Source: Tolypocladium sp. Sup5 PDA-1 (Eukaryota > Ascomycota > Sordariomycetes > Hypocreales > Ophiocordycipitaceae). From it: a DNA stretch of 64,000 bases. Below, one piece after another: positions 10,720 through 21,046 of the stretch. The position numbers were made by a program, and so were the translations under genes. Where the stretch lies: assembly GCA_000750105.3 (NCBI GenBank), contig JPHH03000078.1, positions 60,533 to 124,532 on the forward strand, given 5' to 3'. Below the pieces are notes generated by a model. It worked only from the letters and a program-made list of their open reading frames with translations, searched no databases and was not told the DNA's origin. Each line of letters begins with the position of its first letter. Position 1 is the stretch's first letter.

Positions 10720-13700
10720 GAGATGTGCACAGAAAGCATACTTGAGCAGACCAGTCAGCTAGATGACACAAATCATGACGCCGACTTTGCGAGATGGATT
10801 GCTTGCTTGCCCGGTGGGGAAGCGCACTCTCCTGGTAAAATGGTCTGACGGTACCATTGGTGGGTGCCAAGGAGAAAGATTTTGGACAAGCAGATGCTTC
10901 GTGAATTTGAGGCAGCTTACCAGGGTTTTTGACGCGGGGGTGGACGTCTTGGCAACTCGATCAAGCTCCCGGAAGCGCCAATGTCCCTGCACGCCCGTGA
11001 TCCCCTTGAGGGCCTGAATATCCTGCCGGACCTCATGGCCCGCGGCACCTCAGGTGGGCCAGGTGGACCAAGGTCGCGTCGAGGACCGGGCAGGCCACGG
11101 CGACGACGGATCCGGTGCGCGCCATCGACGCCCATCAAGCACAAAGCATCATGTTCGCGAGCCACGTTGAGTGTGAAGGCCTTGAGGTAATGTAAATAGA
11201 ATGCCGCCACTCCAGGTGCGGTGTGTTGGTAGCAGCGCACTGGCCGCCGTGGTCGGCAGGTTCGTCCGTGGTGGTAGTGTGGTAGTAGTTGGATTCGCAT
11301 CACTAGTAATCGGATTACCTGGGAATTTCAGCGAAAGTGACCGCGATGCCGACGTGCCGGCGTCGAAGATGCAGATGTTCGATGGCACCATGGTGTCTGG
11401 TGGGGAAACAACCACATGTCAATCGTAATCAACGTAAAGCCTCCAAGAGCAGCGTTACGCGTTTCTCAGAGGCATACCTATCCAGTACGTAGTACTTTAT
11501 GTGGGAAAGACCGGTAAGTAACTTTCTGGACGTCGTTACTGGACTTTGCTAATGATTTCTGCCCTTCCGTGGAACTGGACTCTTATATATACCCGGATTT
11601 ACTCAATGTTCACGCTAAGTCACGGGACCCAAACTTTGATCCCTCAACCGCATTAACTATTGGAAACGGGGAATGCTTGACGTTGACGCTGAACGAAAGC
11701 GGCAGCTGAACTGTACCGTCCCGATCCGACGTCCGGGCCGGAAATGCAGCAGCACAGGCACTAACTCGGGAGGGGTCGGCAACCCATACGAGTCGGCAAC
11801 TACACCTGTTCAAGACGTTTGACAGGTCCCCGGGCTTTCCCGGCGCAGGAATCAACCTGACGGCAAACTAACCGGAGGCGGCCCCTGTTCTCGACAGTCC
11901 ATTCGTCTACAAAGGTGAAGTCAATCCGTTATTTGCTCTGTTCAACGTTTCGATCCTGCAGCGCTTCGCGAGGTACAGCTTTGGCTCGTCATTGGCGAGC
12001 TTGCCAGCTTGCCCGCGATCAAAGTCCCCCGCTAACGACTGCAGGACTTGGGCAAGCTCGCAGCACACCTTGAAGTTCTATCTCCACCGCAGACTCCAGC
12101 TCTCTCACCAAGTCGCCTTCTCTTGTTCCGTGCTCGTTCCGTCGCGCGGTGAAGTGCTGCTGGGCACCCATAATCATGCTCACCAGCCTTCAGGCAGGCG
12201 CGTGCATCGTCAGCCTCGACAGCAGGAGGCGGGCATGGCCGGGGTGACGATCGGCCAGCACGCGCCGCAGCTCGTCCGCGTCACCGAGTCGGCGTGGAAG
12301 CACATCAGCCCTTCAGCAGCAGAAGCATCCTCGTCAATAAACCGTCCTCAACGCGTGCCAGCTCATGCCGGTGAAAAGAGTGCTGGCGTGAGCGAAACGT
12401 TGGGTCCAAGAGTGTGGCAGGGCCGTGTTGACAAAGCCTGTTGTTGCATTAGTACTGTAGTCGGCACAACTAAATTGGAAAACACAAGCGCCTTACGCTT
12501 CAACTTGACGTCGAAGAGCTGTGTCGGCCATCTTCAATCTGCGAGTTGTTCGCAAGCATGGGTACGACGGCATTCGCCCGCCAGCAGGCAAAGCAAGCCG
12601 ATCAGGGCGGGGATGCCTGTCGAGTTGGCACAAAGCTGCCCTTGACTCTATTGACTGCTCCGAGTTGCGAGTTCCCATTGAGAATTCGGGGCGGCGAGTG
12701 CAGGAAGCCTTGAACATTAAGCTGCCACCCCGTGGCTCCACCGCGACACATACCTGTGAGATGATGGGTGTGCTCAAATAATATCAAGCCGTACCACTAA
12801 TAATTCATAACGTTGGACCTCTTAGCCTCGATAAGCACTATGTCCAGGTGCTCGCGATCAAAGCGGTCATTCATCAAGGCCAGCCGACTGTACAAGAATG
12901 TCCTTTCCTCAGCGGAGATGGCGTCATTGCCGAAGCATTTGAGAGTGACAGCCATGACAATCGTGACGGGCTTGACAAGCCACGGCCAGGGCTTACCGGG
13001 GTCGCATGTGCCCATCATACGGTCGGGGGGAGTCAATGATGCTCATCGGACGGTCCGATGGAGTAAGCGCTCCGGACGTAAACCTCCGAGGTCATCATTG
13101 GCTCACAGCTGTTGCAACTGCTTGAAAGTACACAATCACGACGCAAGGGATGATACATAACTTGCAGCAGTGATGTTATTTTTTTTTCTTTTTCTAGTCC
13201 ACAGACTCTCCAATAACTGCATGTATGATGCCACATACATTTGTCTGCGGCCCCGGTAGTAAAGCATCCGACAAAAAGGACTCGCAAGTCCTGAGCGTTG
13301 CTTTCTTGGCTATAAGAAGTCAGTTGTGCTGATTCCACTAGCTGTCAAACGATTGCAGAAAGTTGAGATGTGACTGCGCGGTTGGGAGGCGAACCCCGCA
13401 CATTCCATTGGAGTAGTAGCTAGGAGACCGCTCCGCGCGATGTAATTTGGGCGGGACTTAACCGTAACCCACAGCGATACTACATAGGACTGATGTCATT
13501 ATGACTAGCACACTGCCATGCCACCAGGGTCTTGCACTTTTTGTCACAACACTGATGAATCATGTGAAAATGGGAAACATCAACCAATCGCTGATGCGTC
13601 GCATACGGTGAGTTGATGCGGATGCACCTTTACAGGCATGTTGATTGAGTGCAGGCACTCCACCTTGCATGGGTAACTGTACGCAGCCTATTTTTTGCTC

Positions 13701-13925
13701 TTCTTTGGCCAAAGCTCGGAGGTGTTCCTCCGTAACTTGTTGGCTGCATCAAGTTGAGCCCAAAGTCCGAGAGGCGAACCAAGATGTTCGGAGGTTTCTC
13801 CAGTACGCTACGACATGTCTTGTCACAACCGCGTCATCCATTACATTTGAATGGTTTGGAAATGATACGCGTTTGATTGGGCGATGTGTTTTGAAGTCAT
13901 CGCTGCTACGTACATGGCCAGCATG
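10720..13925. other. Long stretch without a supportable gene
   Basis: More than 3 kb with only short frames. A minus-strand frame at 12797-13036 (TLKCFGNDAISAEERTF...) and another around 11150-11300 have coding-like composition but no recognisable family or complete structure, and may be eroded exons. No tRNA or repeat could be established. Confidence 0.35.
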
Positions 13926-13929
13926 CCAG

Positions 13930-13937
13930 TATATATA
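13930..13937 (+). promoter_or_regulatory. TATA box of the hemerythrin gene
   Basis: TATATATA-type tract about 55 bases ahead of the hemerythrin ATG, on the right strand and at a distance that fits a fungal core promoter with a short leader. Confidence 0.4.
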
Positions 13938-13990
13938 GAGTATGAACAGGCCTGATCTATGTCAAGATCATAAAACGTACTGTCCAGACT

Positions 13991-14722
13991 ATGTTCTCGC
14001 TACGCGCCATCATCACCAAGTCTCCAAGGTTTGTCAATGTTCGTCTTCTATCCCCCAGACACATCGCATCCACTATTGCCAGAATGTCTACCATCTCAGA
14101 CGCCATCATCAAGGACCACCGCGAGCTGGAGGAGTACTACAATGAAGTGGTCAACAACCCAAACAACCACGACCACCAGCAGCGCTATGGAAATCAGTTC
14201 ACATGGGAACTCGCCCGGCACTCTGTAGGCGAGGAGATCGTCGTTTACCCTGCAATGGAGAAGCATCTCGGCGCCAAAGGCAAGGAGATGGCCGAAAGCG
14301 ACAGAAAGGAACACCATCAGGTAAGCAACTCACAGAGAACGCATGACGGGAGGTCTCTGACACGCGCACAGGTCAAGGAGCTTCTCAAGGAGTTCCAAAA
14401 CATGTCTTCCACGGACACCAAGTATGTCGACAAGCTCAAAAACCTCTGGTCCATCCTCAAGGAGCACATCGACGAGGAAGAGAGTCGCGACTTGCCGACT
14501 CTGGAGGCAAAGCTGCGCTCTGTTCAGGGCGAATCGGAGTCGATGGCTACAACCTTTGGCAGAACCAAGGCTTTTGTCCCGTCGCGCAGCCATCCGAGTG
14601 CCGGCGAGCATCCTCCATTCGAGACTGCGATGGGATTGCTGGCTGCGCCAATTGACCATGTCGCCGATCTCTTCAGAACGTTCCCCGACAAGACCATCTC
14701 GCCCAACCCTTCCACCAAGTGA
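13991..14722 (+). CDS. Hemerythrin HHE-domain protein, probably mitochondrial
   Basis: Exons 13991-14320 and 14372-14722 (51-nt intron) give 226 residues. After an N-terminal Arg-rich, acid-free stretch of about 35 residues resembling a mitochondrial presequence, the four-helix HHE bundle follows: His43 in KDHRELEEYY, His77 and Glu81 in ARHSVGEE, His92 in MEKH, His108/109 in KEHHQ, and His142/Glu145 in KEHIDEEE. These are the expected di-iron ligands. The C-terminus ends in a Pro-rich HPSAGEHPPFET segment common to fungal members. Such proteins bind iron and oxygen or handle nitrosative/oxidative stress; the exact role is not established. A broken paralogue lies 3 kb away (17314-18084) on the opposite strand, with an NmrA-like gene in between. 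Confidence 0.88.
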   Translation: MFSLRAIITKSPRFVNVRLLSPRHIASTIARMSTISDAIIKDHRELEEYYNEVVNNPNNHDHQQRYGNQFTWELARHSVGEEIVVYPAMEKHLGAKGKEMAESDRKEHHQVSNSQRTHDGRSLTRAQVKELLKEFQNMSSTDTKYVDKLKNLWSILKEHIDEEESRDLPTLEAKLRSVQGESESMATTFGRTKAFVPSRSHPSAGEHPPFETAMGLLAAPIDHVADLFRTFPDKTISPNPSTK

Positions 14723-15344
14723 GCGGGGAGTCGATGGCCTGAACTTGACCAGGAGAGCATTGGGCTGGTACAGTAGTTTGGAGGTTTTAAGTAACTTTTA
14801 TGTTAAATTTCAATTTGGCGAAAATCTAGTACGTATCCCGGTATTGTGAAAGTAAAACATCGTAAGGTGTCTCAGAGATCGGTGTAAGCATCGAGTTTGT
14901 TCATGTGGTTGAATTAGACGTGTTCCGGAGCGCTTCAACCAGGCCGAGCAACTCCGTCGGCCGTAATACTAACAGAATTGGTTAATCTGTGGGTGAGCAA
15001 CGTCAAGCGTCATCGAGTTGTCATGGAGTCGGATCGACACGACGGGGCGTAGTGCTATCACTGTTATGTCATGGCCATGTCGTCAATGTGAGCGGAGCAA
15101 TTTTCAAGTGATCAAAGCGCTTTATTCGAGGCGAGGACTCATAGGTTCATCCTTGCTCATTCACTTGCTTTCTCTTATCAACATGTCGCAGCAGAGAGTG
15201 GCCATGATAGCCGCAGTCGGCGCGGCCGTAATCGGTGTCGGCGTCTACAGCAACATGGGCCGTATAAAAGATCAGTCTCCAGAGTCGTACCGTCGAAATC
15301 AGGTCCAATATCAAACTAACCAAGCGACAGATAAACGAGATCAT
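14723..15344. other. Intergenic region with a possible small membrane protein
   Basis: Mostly empty. An ATG at 15183 opens MSQQRVAMIAAVGAAVIGVG, a hydrophobic segment that could span a membrane, but the frame then runs antisense into the NmrA-like last exon. Whether it is expressed as a short protein is undetermined. Confidence 0.25.
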
Positions 15345-16550
15345 CTACTTGTGATTACGCTTGAGCTTCTTGTTAGGCCGCACCTCGTCCTGGTACATCC
15401 GGAAGAACTCATCAGGTTCCATTGGATGCTCTCCAGTGACATCATGGAATGCAGTAGTTGCAATATAGTTCGTCTTGCCCTCGCGTACAAGACTGTAGTA
15501 GTCGAGAAGGTATTGCTGCTCAGAGGCATCAATATCTGCCTGACATTTGAGGACGCGTTTTGCCTCGGCCCTTGTAAATGGTGAGCATGACGTGCAGGAA
15601 GTTGGGTAGATGGCTGACGTACTCTGAGATATTCTCAAACTTCGTCTCGGTTCCGAGGGCTTTGCTCGCTGCCGTGGCTAACTCTTGGCCAGCACAAAGC
15701 AATGGACCTAGATACCATTCTTAGTCAAGAAACATAAATTGTACACTGTGGTGACCTCACCAGTGACAACCATCATCTGTCCGCGGTGTTTGTCGTCGAA
15801 GCCGTGCTTTCCTTTCCCTGTGAGGACGTGGGCCGCGACCTGGGCAACGTCCTGATCGACAATCAGCTTAAGACGACGTCTGCAGACTTCTAGAGAACAC
15901 ATACACCCAGAGCCACGGGAGCAAACTTTTGGTTCTCGCCAATGGGCAAGGGAAGGATTCCTTCCTCCTTGGCTTGTGGAGAATAGAGAAGCAAATTCTC
16001 CGCATAAAAGCCCGCGCTTTCTTTGATCAGCACGTGCTGCCCTCAACACATCCATCGCCAAACACAACGGCGGTGCTTACCGAATGACACAAGGTGAGCC
16101 GCCTGTCGGCGTGCTAGTATCCCCCTTAGACTGAAGAACAAGTGTCTCCAGGTCGATGAATTCTCGGAGGCGTGGTTGCTTTTGGGCGGTTGCGTAGTCA
16201 CAACCCGCCGAGCTGATGAGGCATACGTTGGAGACTTTTGCCTTCTTGGCCGCTTCTACTAACTCCATACAAATGTCGAACTTGTGCTGATGCGCCGGCG
16301 GCACCACACAGATTGTATCGCAACCAGTGCTCTGGAGAGACTTGACCATATCGCGGACTCGGCCAGGCTTATGCGGCACAATCTCCGCACCAAGGCTTTT
16401 GAGCTCTTGTGCTCGCTCGGAGTCGGGATCGAGGGCAAGTCCGATTACCGAATCAACCTTTCGCGAGAAGTCTCGGTGCTGGAGGATGAGCTCCGCAATG
16501 GCGAAGCCGCTGTGGCCGTCAACGGCAGTGATGCAGACTTTGCGCTGCAT
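15345..16550 (-). CDS. NmrA-like NAD(P)-binding protein
   Basis: Five exons (16081-16550, 15905-16016, 15761-15851, 15623-15707, 15345-15570) join to 327 residues, typical for NmrA-like/atypical SDR proteins. The start has KVCITAVDGHSGFAIAELIL, a Rossmann strand-loop-helix with a glycine-rich loop. Later motifs are CDTICVVPPAH, NVCLISSAGCDYA, RAGFYAENLLLYSPQ and the C-terminal FHDVTGEHP. Introns of 52-64 nt all use GT-AG sites and the frame is continuous across them. NmrA-type proteins lack the usual catalytic Tyr and often act as redox-sensing regulators. The ATG at 16550 was chosen because the upstream codons in frame include only a TTG. It is convergent with the hemerythrin gene upstream and tail-to-head with the broken one, so a shared stress role is possible. 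Confidence 0.85.
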
Positions 16551-17313
16551 TGTTATTGGAGATAAGATATGCAATGTACAAAGATGTCGAACTCGTTGTG
16601 CTTATCTTTCTCACCGTCGCCGGTGGTGATTTCAGTAGAGTACTTGTAGCTTTTATGGGAGCTCGGCATGAGCGCCTCCCCTAAGATACCTTTATAACTT
16701 GTTCGCATCCGTTTGCCGTACGCAATGATCTCGCCGTGGCTGGCGCAAAGGAATGCGCTTAGTGTTCAACGCGGAGAAAGTTGCCCGGCTATCATTCCTT
16801 GTTATGTGCCAGAAGAACCCAAGTTATGTGCATTACCGTGGTTGACATCATGTCAACAATCACGAAACGTCATTCAGTCTACACCGCTAATGCTTACCTT
16901 TGCCAAGGTCCCAAGCTGTGACGCAATGTATTTACCAGACAACGTCATTGTACTGGCATATGATGGCCGTACTCGGTCTGCCGTTTGCAGCGAGTAATTG
17001 ATGGAGTAATTACGTCACGCCCAGAACCCCACGCCGAAATGCAGAGCTTTGAAACCCTGCACGTTGGCACGATGGATTATTGCGCGCCACCGCGATGTAA
17101 AAGCTTTCATTTTAACCAAGCTGTGTTGATGCAGGTACACATTAACATGTTGCATGTTGTCCGTCAGGTATCTAATACAAAGTAGCAACAACTTAATGTA
17201 CAAACCCGGATTTAATCCCTGCCTCCCTGCCTCATAGAAGGCTACGAAAACCATAAAAGAAAGTACACTGCGGTGCATTTATTGCGTAGCTGCGATGTAT
17301 AGGTGTAGCGAGT
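16551..17313. other. Intergenic region
   Basis: About 760 bases, AT-richer than the genes. It holds the NmrA-like promoter and the 3' end of the hemerythrin pseudogene. No gene seen. Confidence 0.45.
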
Positions 17314-18084
17314 TCATTGCATCATGTACACACAACGGCTGCCATGACAGTATCCAACTAGGGAAGCATAATCCTTGAGAAGTTTGCGGAATGTATCCCT
17401 CTGCTTGTCCAATGGCGCAGCAAGTAAACGGCCACAGTCTCATATGGTGGCTTGTCCGAGGCACTTGGGTGACGCGAGTCGGGACAAACATTTTTGGTAC
17501 GCTCAAAGCTCTTTGCCAACTTCTCCGAACGCTTATCTTCCAGAGAAGCCGCTAGCGCCACTAAGCCTTCATCCTCTTCCTCTTTAATGTGCTCCTTTAG
17601 TTCTTTGAAGAGTGCTCGGATAGTGCTGATGAATCTGAGGTCCTCCACCTTGAGCTGCTGAAAGTGGTACAGCTGCTCCTTCAACTACCAAGATTGCCAG
17701 ATCAGGCCCACTTCTGATAGAGGCTGTGAGGGTTTTGAGCTTACTGCTTGGTGTTGCTGGCGATCCTTGTCGGCGATTGCCTTGCCGCCCTCGACGTATG
17801 TCTCCATGGCAGGATACACGACGAGCTCTTCGTCGATGGAATGACGGGCCAATGCCCAAACAAACTGATTCTGGTAACGCGTCTGCTCGTCTTTGTCGTG
17901 GCTTGACAATACGGTTGTAGTATTCCTCCAGCTCGCGGTGATCGCGCTTGATGAGGCCAATCTTATCATAATTGACCGTAGAAACCGGACGTTTGGAAAC
18001 GACGAAAGCCTCTGTGCTAAGAGCATGTAGGAGCCATCGGCAGGACAGATATATCTTGGCTTTACTGGGGCGTAAGCGAAGCAT
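17314..18084 (-). pseudogene. Second hemerythrin HHE-domain gene, two frameshifts
   Basis: The frame from ATG 18084 opens with a presequence-like stretch and IKRDHRELEEYYNRIV, matching the intact copy at 13991. Near 17895-17905 the frame shifts by one base, after which YQNQFVWALARHSIDEELVVYPAME continues in a new frame. A spliced second exon (from about 17684) carries FKELKEHIKEEEDEG and a C-terminal RHPSASDKPPYET. Near 17415 the frame shifts again, with AAPLDKQRDTFRKLL in a third frame running to a stop at 17314. Intron position and motif order equal those of the intact gene, so this is a decayed paralogue. Iron ligands are still recognisable, which argues for recent inactivation. Confidence 0.75.
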
Positions 18085-18179
18085 TGCGAGTAATCGTGGA
18101 GTGCAGTACGGAGTGTAGGTGAAATAAAGTTGACAGTGAGAAGATGAGATGCGTAATGTACTGTGTTTGGCGGGACGTA

Positions 18180-18245
18180 GAGACTTGGACTACTCTTGCG
18201 AACCTTGGCCTTTTCTCCGGCATCGTGTTCATACAGATGCGGCAT
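18180..18245 (-). pseudogene. 5' fragment of a paralogue of the 7648-8654 gene
   Basis: An ATG at 18245 opens MPHLYEHDAGEKAKVRKSSPSL, closely similar to the first 22 residues of the basic protein at 7648 (MDHPHEHDIKEKAKARKSGPSL); the DNA is clearly related too. The similarity ends abruptly after PSL and the frame runs into unrelated sequence. It sits just upstream of the broken hemerythrin, on the same strand. Confidence 0.65.
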
Positions 18246-19800
18246 GTCTGATTGCCGTTGCACCGCACGCACAATTGATTGAAGCCCGAACAAATAATGC
18301 GAAAAGGTTACTCAATATGCTTTCTCTGTTCCGTTTCATTTTTAAGTGGCTTCCAGCGGAAACTCTCGCAGAGTTCAAATGACAATACTGTGCAAGTGCG
18401 ACCACATGAGCAATACGCTATGGATTTAAGTCGAATTCTTGCAACGAGCGCTCCTTTCTTGTCACACTTCCTCTAGAAGCCCACATGCGGTTGCAGGATC
18501 CTTGCCACTGATCTTTCAAGTTCGCAGCGTCTAAACCCGCCCGAAACGGTGTGGGACGCATGTGGAAGCCGTCGCACAACGAACTATTCCTACAGTGAGT
18601 ACTACGTCTTCGTGCTACAGCGAGATTTGCTTCCAAGATGGTGGCCATGTGGACTGGTGGAATTCCTTGTTCAATGTCCTCATTTGCCGCTCTCCCGTGT
18701 TGTAACGCCCATAAATGACCACAACGCCGCAGCAGTATGAAGCAAACTAGAGCTTGTAAATGCCTATTTGGGTCTGAGATCCCAAAAGCCGCCTTGCGCC
18801 TCCGCCGCGAGGGTTTGTTGTGCACTTTCAGATGACGCCGGCGTGAATGGAACGTTGCGAACCGCCGGTCATCTTCTACAGGCGAGGCGATTATAGAAGT
18901 GACTTTGACGTTTGGCCCCTGACAGTATCTGTACGTTTTAGACTCGGTGGAGAGGTGGCGGCACTATGGCTATGCTGTCGTTGCCAAGAGCAGTGTTGTC
19001 CATTCATGAGGCTCGGATAACTGTGACGGTCCACTTTGTTCGCTTGTTGACTATAAGTACTCCTAGCGCCACTGTACTGCTTTTCAGAGACTGTATTCCC
19101 TGTGGCTAGAAGTCCAAAAGATGACTATGGCAATTAGTCACGAAAAGCCTGTTCAGTCCAACCGGACGAGACTGTTTTACGGCGTATTTCACGGGACAAG
19201 CACCTCCCTGGGTTACTCCTGTCCATTTTTCAACTTTGTGGGTCCACAACTACCTTTTGCTCCGTTTCCATTTATTGCCTGTGATGATATCTAGATGAAC
19301 GTCCATTTCTTGACCTTCGAATGTGCACACATCCTAACGACTGCAAGCCGACAAGTCGACAAGTTGACTGTGCACTTGCCCCGAAAAAAAACCCGCCTCA
19401 TCTTTGCAGAATGTTGGGTGGACGTATCGTACTTCCCCCGTGGAAGTCATGTATCCTGGGGATTGCCATCCCAAGGACGACTATGTGGCAAATGCTTTAC
19501 AACACTCCGGTACGTGAGCAACACCCCAAGTCAACCAGCGCCGAACAGATCAGTCTAATCCGGAATATGCCTCAGCTCATCCTCAACCACTCACGTCGGA
19601 GGTCAATCTAATGTTGTCCATTATTTCGTGTTCGTCTGAAAATCTTGCATGGGTCCTGTTGCGGCTGTTTGACGACGTCGTCCAGTGAGATCCATCAGTC
19701 CCTACGGTACAACAAGAATGGAGCGTCATTAGGCACAAAAACTCTTTTGATCACAGAAAATAGTGTGCTAATGCCAAAGAAAAAATTGTTGCCAACCTGT
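18246..19800. other. Long stretch without a supportable gene
   Basis: About 1.5 kb. Frames of up to 135 codons occur on both strands but show no recognisable motif, intron structure or start context. Nothing firm seen. Confidence 0.4.
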
Positions 19801-19809
19801 TGCGCCATT

Positions 19810-20446
19810 TCCCTCTTCTAATGCTGCCCGGGTTTTCGCTTTCACATGTTCCACGGCATCGTTCCTCGTTTGTGTTGTGTTGCGTGGCTATAACCTTTCC
19901 GTCAGTTGAGAACCCACCAATGAACTGCGGAGCAACTTCGGCCAGTTGGTCAGGCTCTCCTGGGTCAAGTCGGTCTTCCGTCGCAGAACCTCCGATGCTG
20001 CGTTATCTGGCCGATCGGACTGACTCCGTCGCCAACTCTCTTGTCTCGTCGCGTCTTGAACGTGTAACGGGACAACACCGCCGTATTGCGCTTTGGCCTT
20101 GTAGTCTTGCAACTTACCCAAGTCCGGGGGCTCAATTGTCAATGCAGGAACGAAAACGGCCCTCCCATCAAGGTAATAGGTTTTTTTCGGAAACATTGCG
20201 AAAGCCGTCGCTGCAAGTGGTCAGTTCAAAGATGCCCTCTCCCCTGCCGCATCTCAGTGCGTTGTGGTTGGAACAGACGTCGAACCAGTAGGTAAAGCGA
20301 ACGCCCTGCTGATGTGCCGATGGCTTGCAGCAACAGGTCCGATCGGAGCCCACCGAAGGCAAGGGACAGTGCGTCAATTCAGAATCGCCAGGCTGCAACG
20401 CTCTCCCATCAGCCTTTACAGAACGTGGCAAAATGGGTCTAGTCAT
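19810..20446 (-). other. Possible degenerate coding region, family unknown
   Basis: Minus-strand frames contain FTYWFDVCSNHNALRCGRGEGIFELTT, then in another frame FPKKTYYLDGRAVFVPALTIEPPDLGK, then DAVEHVKAKTRAALEEG. They follow each other in order and have protein-like composition, suggesting an eroded gene or one with unresolved introns. I do not recognise the family. Confidence 0.3.
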
Positions 20447-20619
20447 TGAAGTAAGACGGGCATAGCATTGTACTTGCTTGTTTGTTTATGAATTCCCTTC
20501 TTTTCTGGCCCCACCGGCGCTTGGAGCGAGTACCTATGATGTTTCTATGCACCACCTAAGCATTGTTTCGGCTCCAAGGCGTTCAAACCGTCTGAGCGTC
20601 TCATTCGTCACGGGGGGTT

Positions 20620-21030
20620 AAACCACCCCGCCAAATATGTCCTTCCATAAATGGTTAACACCATGCAGCATGGAATCGGCTCGAGAGCGCTCCATGTCAA
20701 ACCTCTCACCCGTCAGCGGGATGTACAGGTGCGGGAGAGGAAGCCGCGATACCAACCAGTCTTTATGAGGGGACCGGAGAGAGACCCTTGGCGAGGGCTG
20801 CATTCCGCAGTCCCGAGGGAGTCCGGTCCGACAAAGGGTGCTGCTACACCCTTCGCCTGGCTAAGTCTGGACGAACAGAGATGCTGAACAAAACAAAAGA
20901 GAGAAAGAGAGGAACTTTCATCTAGTGACGGAGACAAAGCCTCTCAAAGAAGGCGCTCGCCTTCCGCCATTTTGACGAAGTTGTCAAAATCTCTGCCTAT
21001 TGCACGGTTGATTGCCACTGACGGTGAGGG
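20620..21030 (-). mobile_element. LINE copy A, 5'-truncated 3' end
   Basis: Minus-strand sequence encodes PSPSVAINRAIGRDFDNFVK, matching PSPTAAVNRAIGRDFDQFVK at the C-terminus of copy B next door. Downstream DNA also aligns with the 3' region of copy B (shared blocks around 20690-20720 and 21280-21310, and around 20850 and 21410). Copy A starts only about 30 codons before the end of the ORF, so it is heavily 5'-truncated. The copies differ at many sites, so they come from separate insertions. Confidence 0.65.
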
Positions 21031-21046
21031 TTGAAAACCCCGAACC

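Noticed and set aside
13374..13441. tRNA-like sequence on the minus strand with complementary GCGCGG ends and a GGTTCGCC box
   Set aside because: Too short for a tRNA, the D and anticodon arms do not pair and the T stem is imperfect. At best a tRNA relic.
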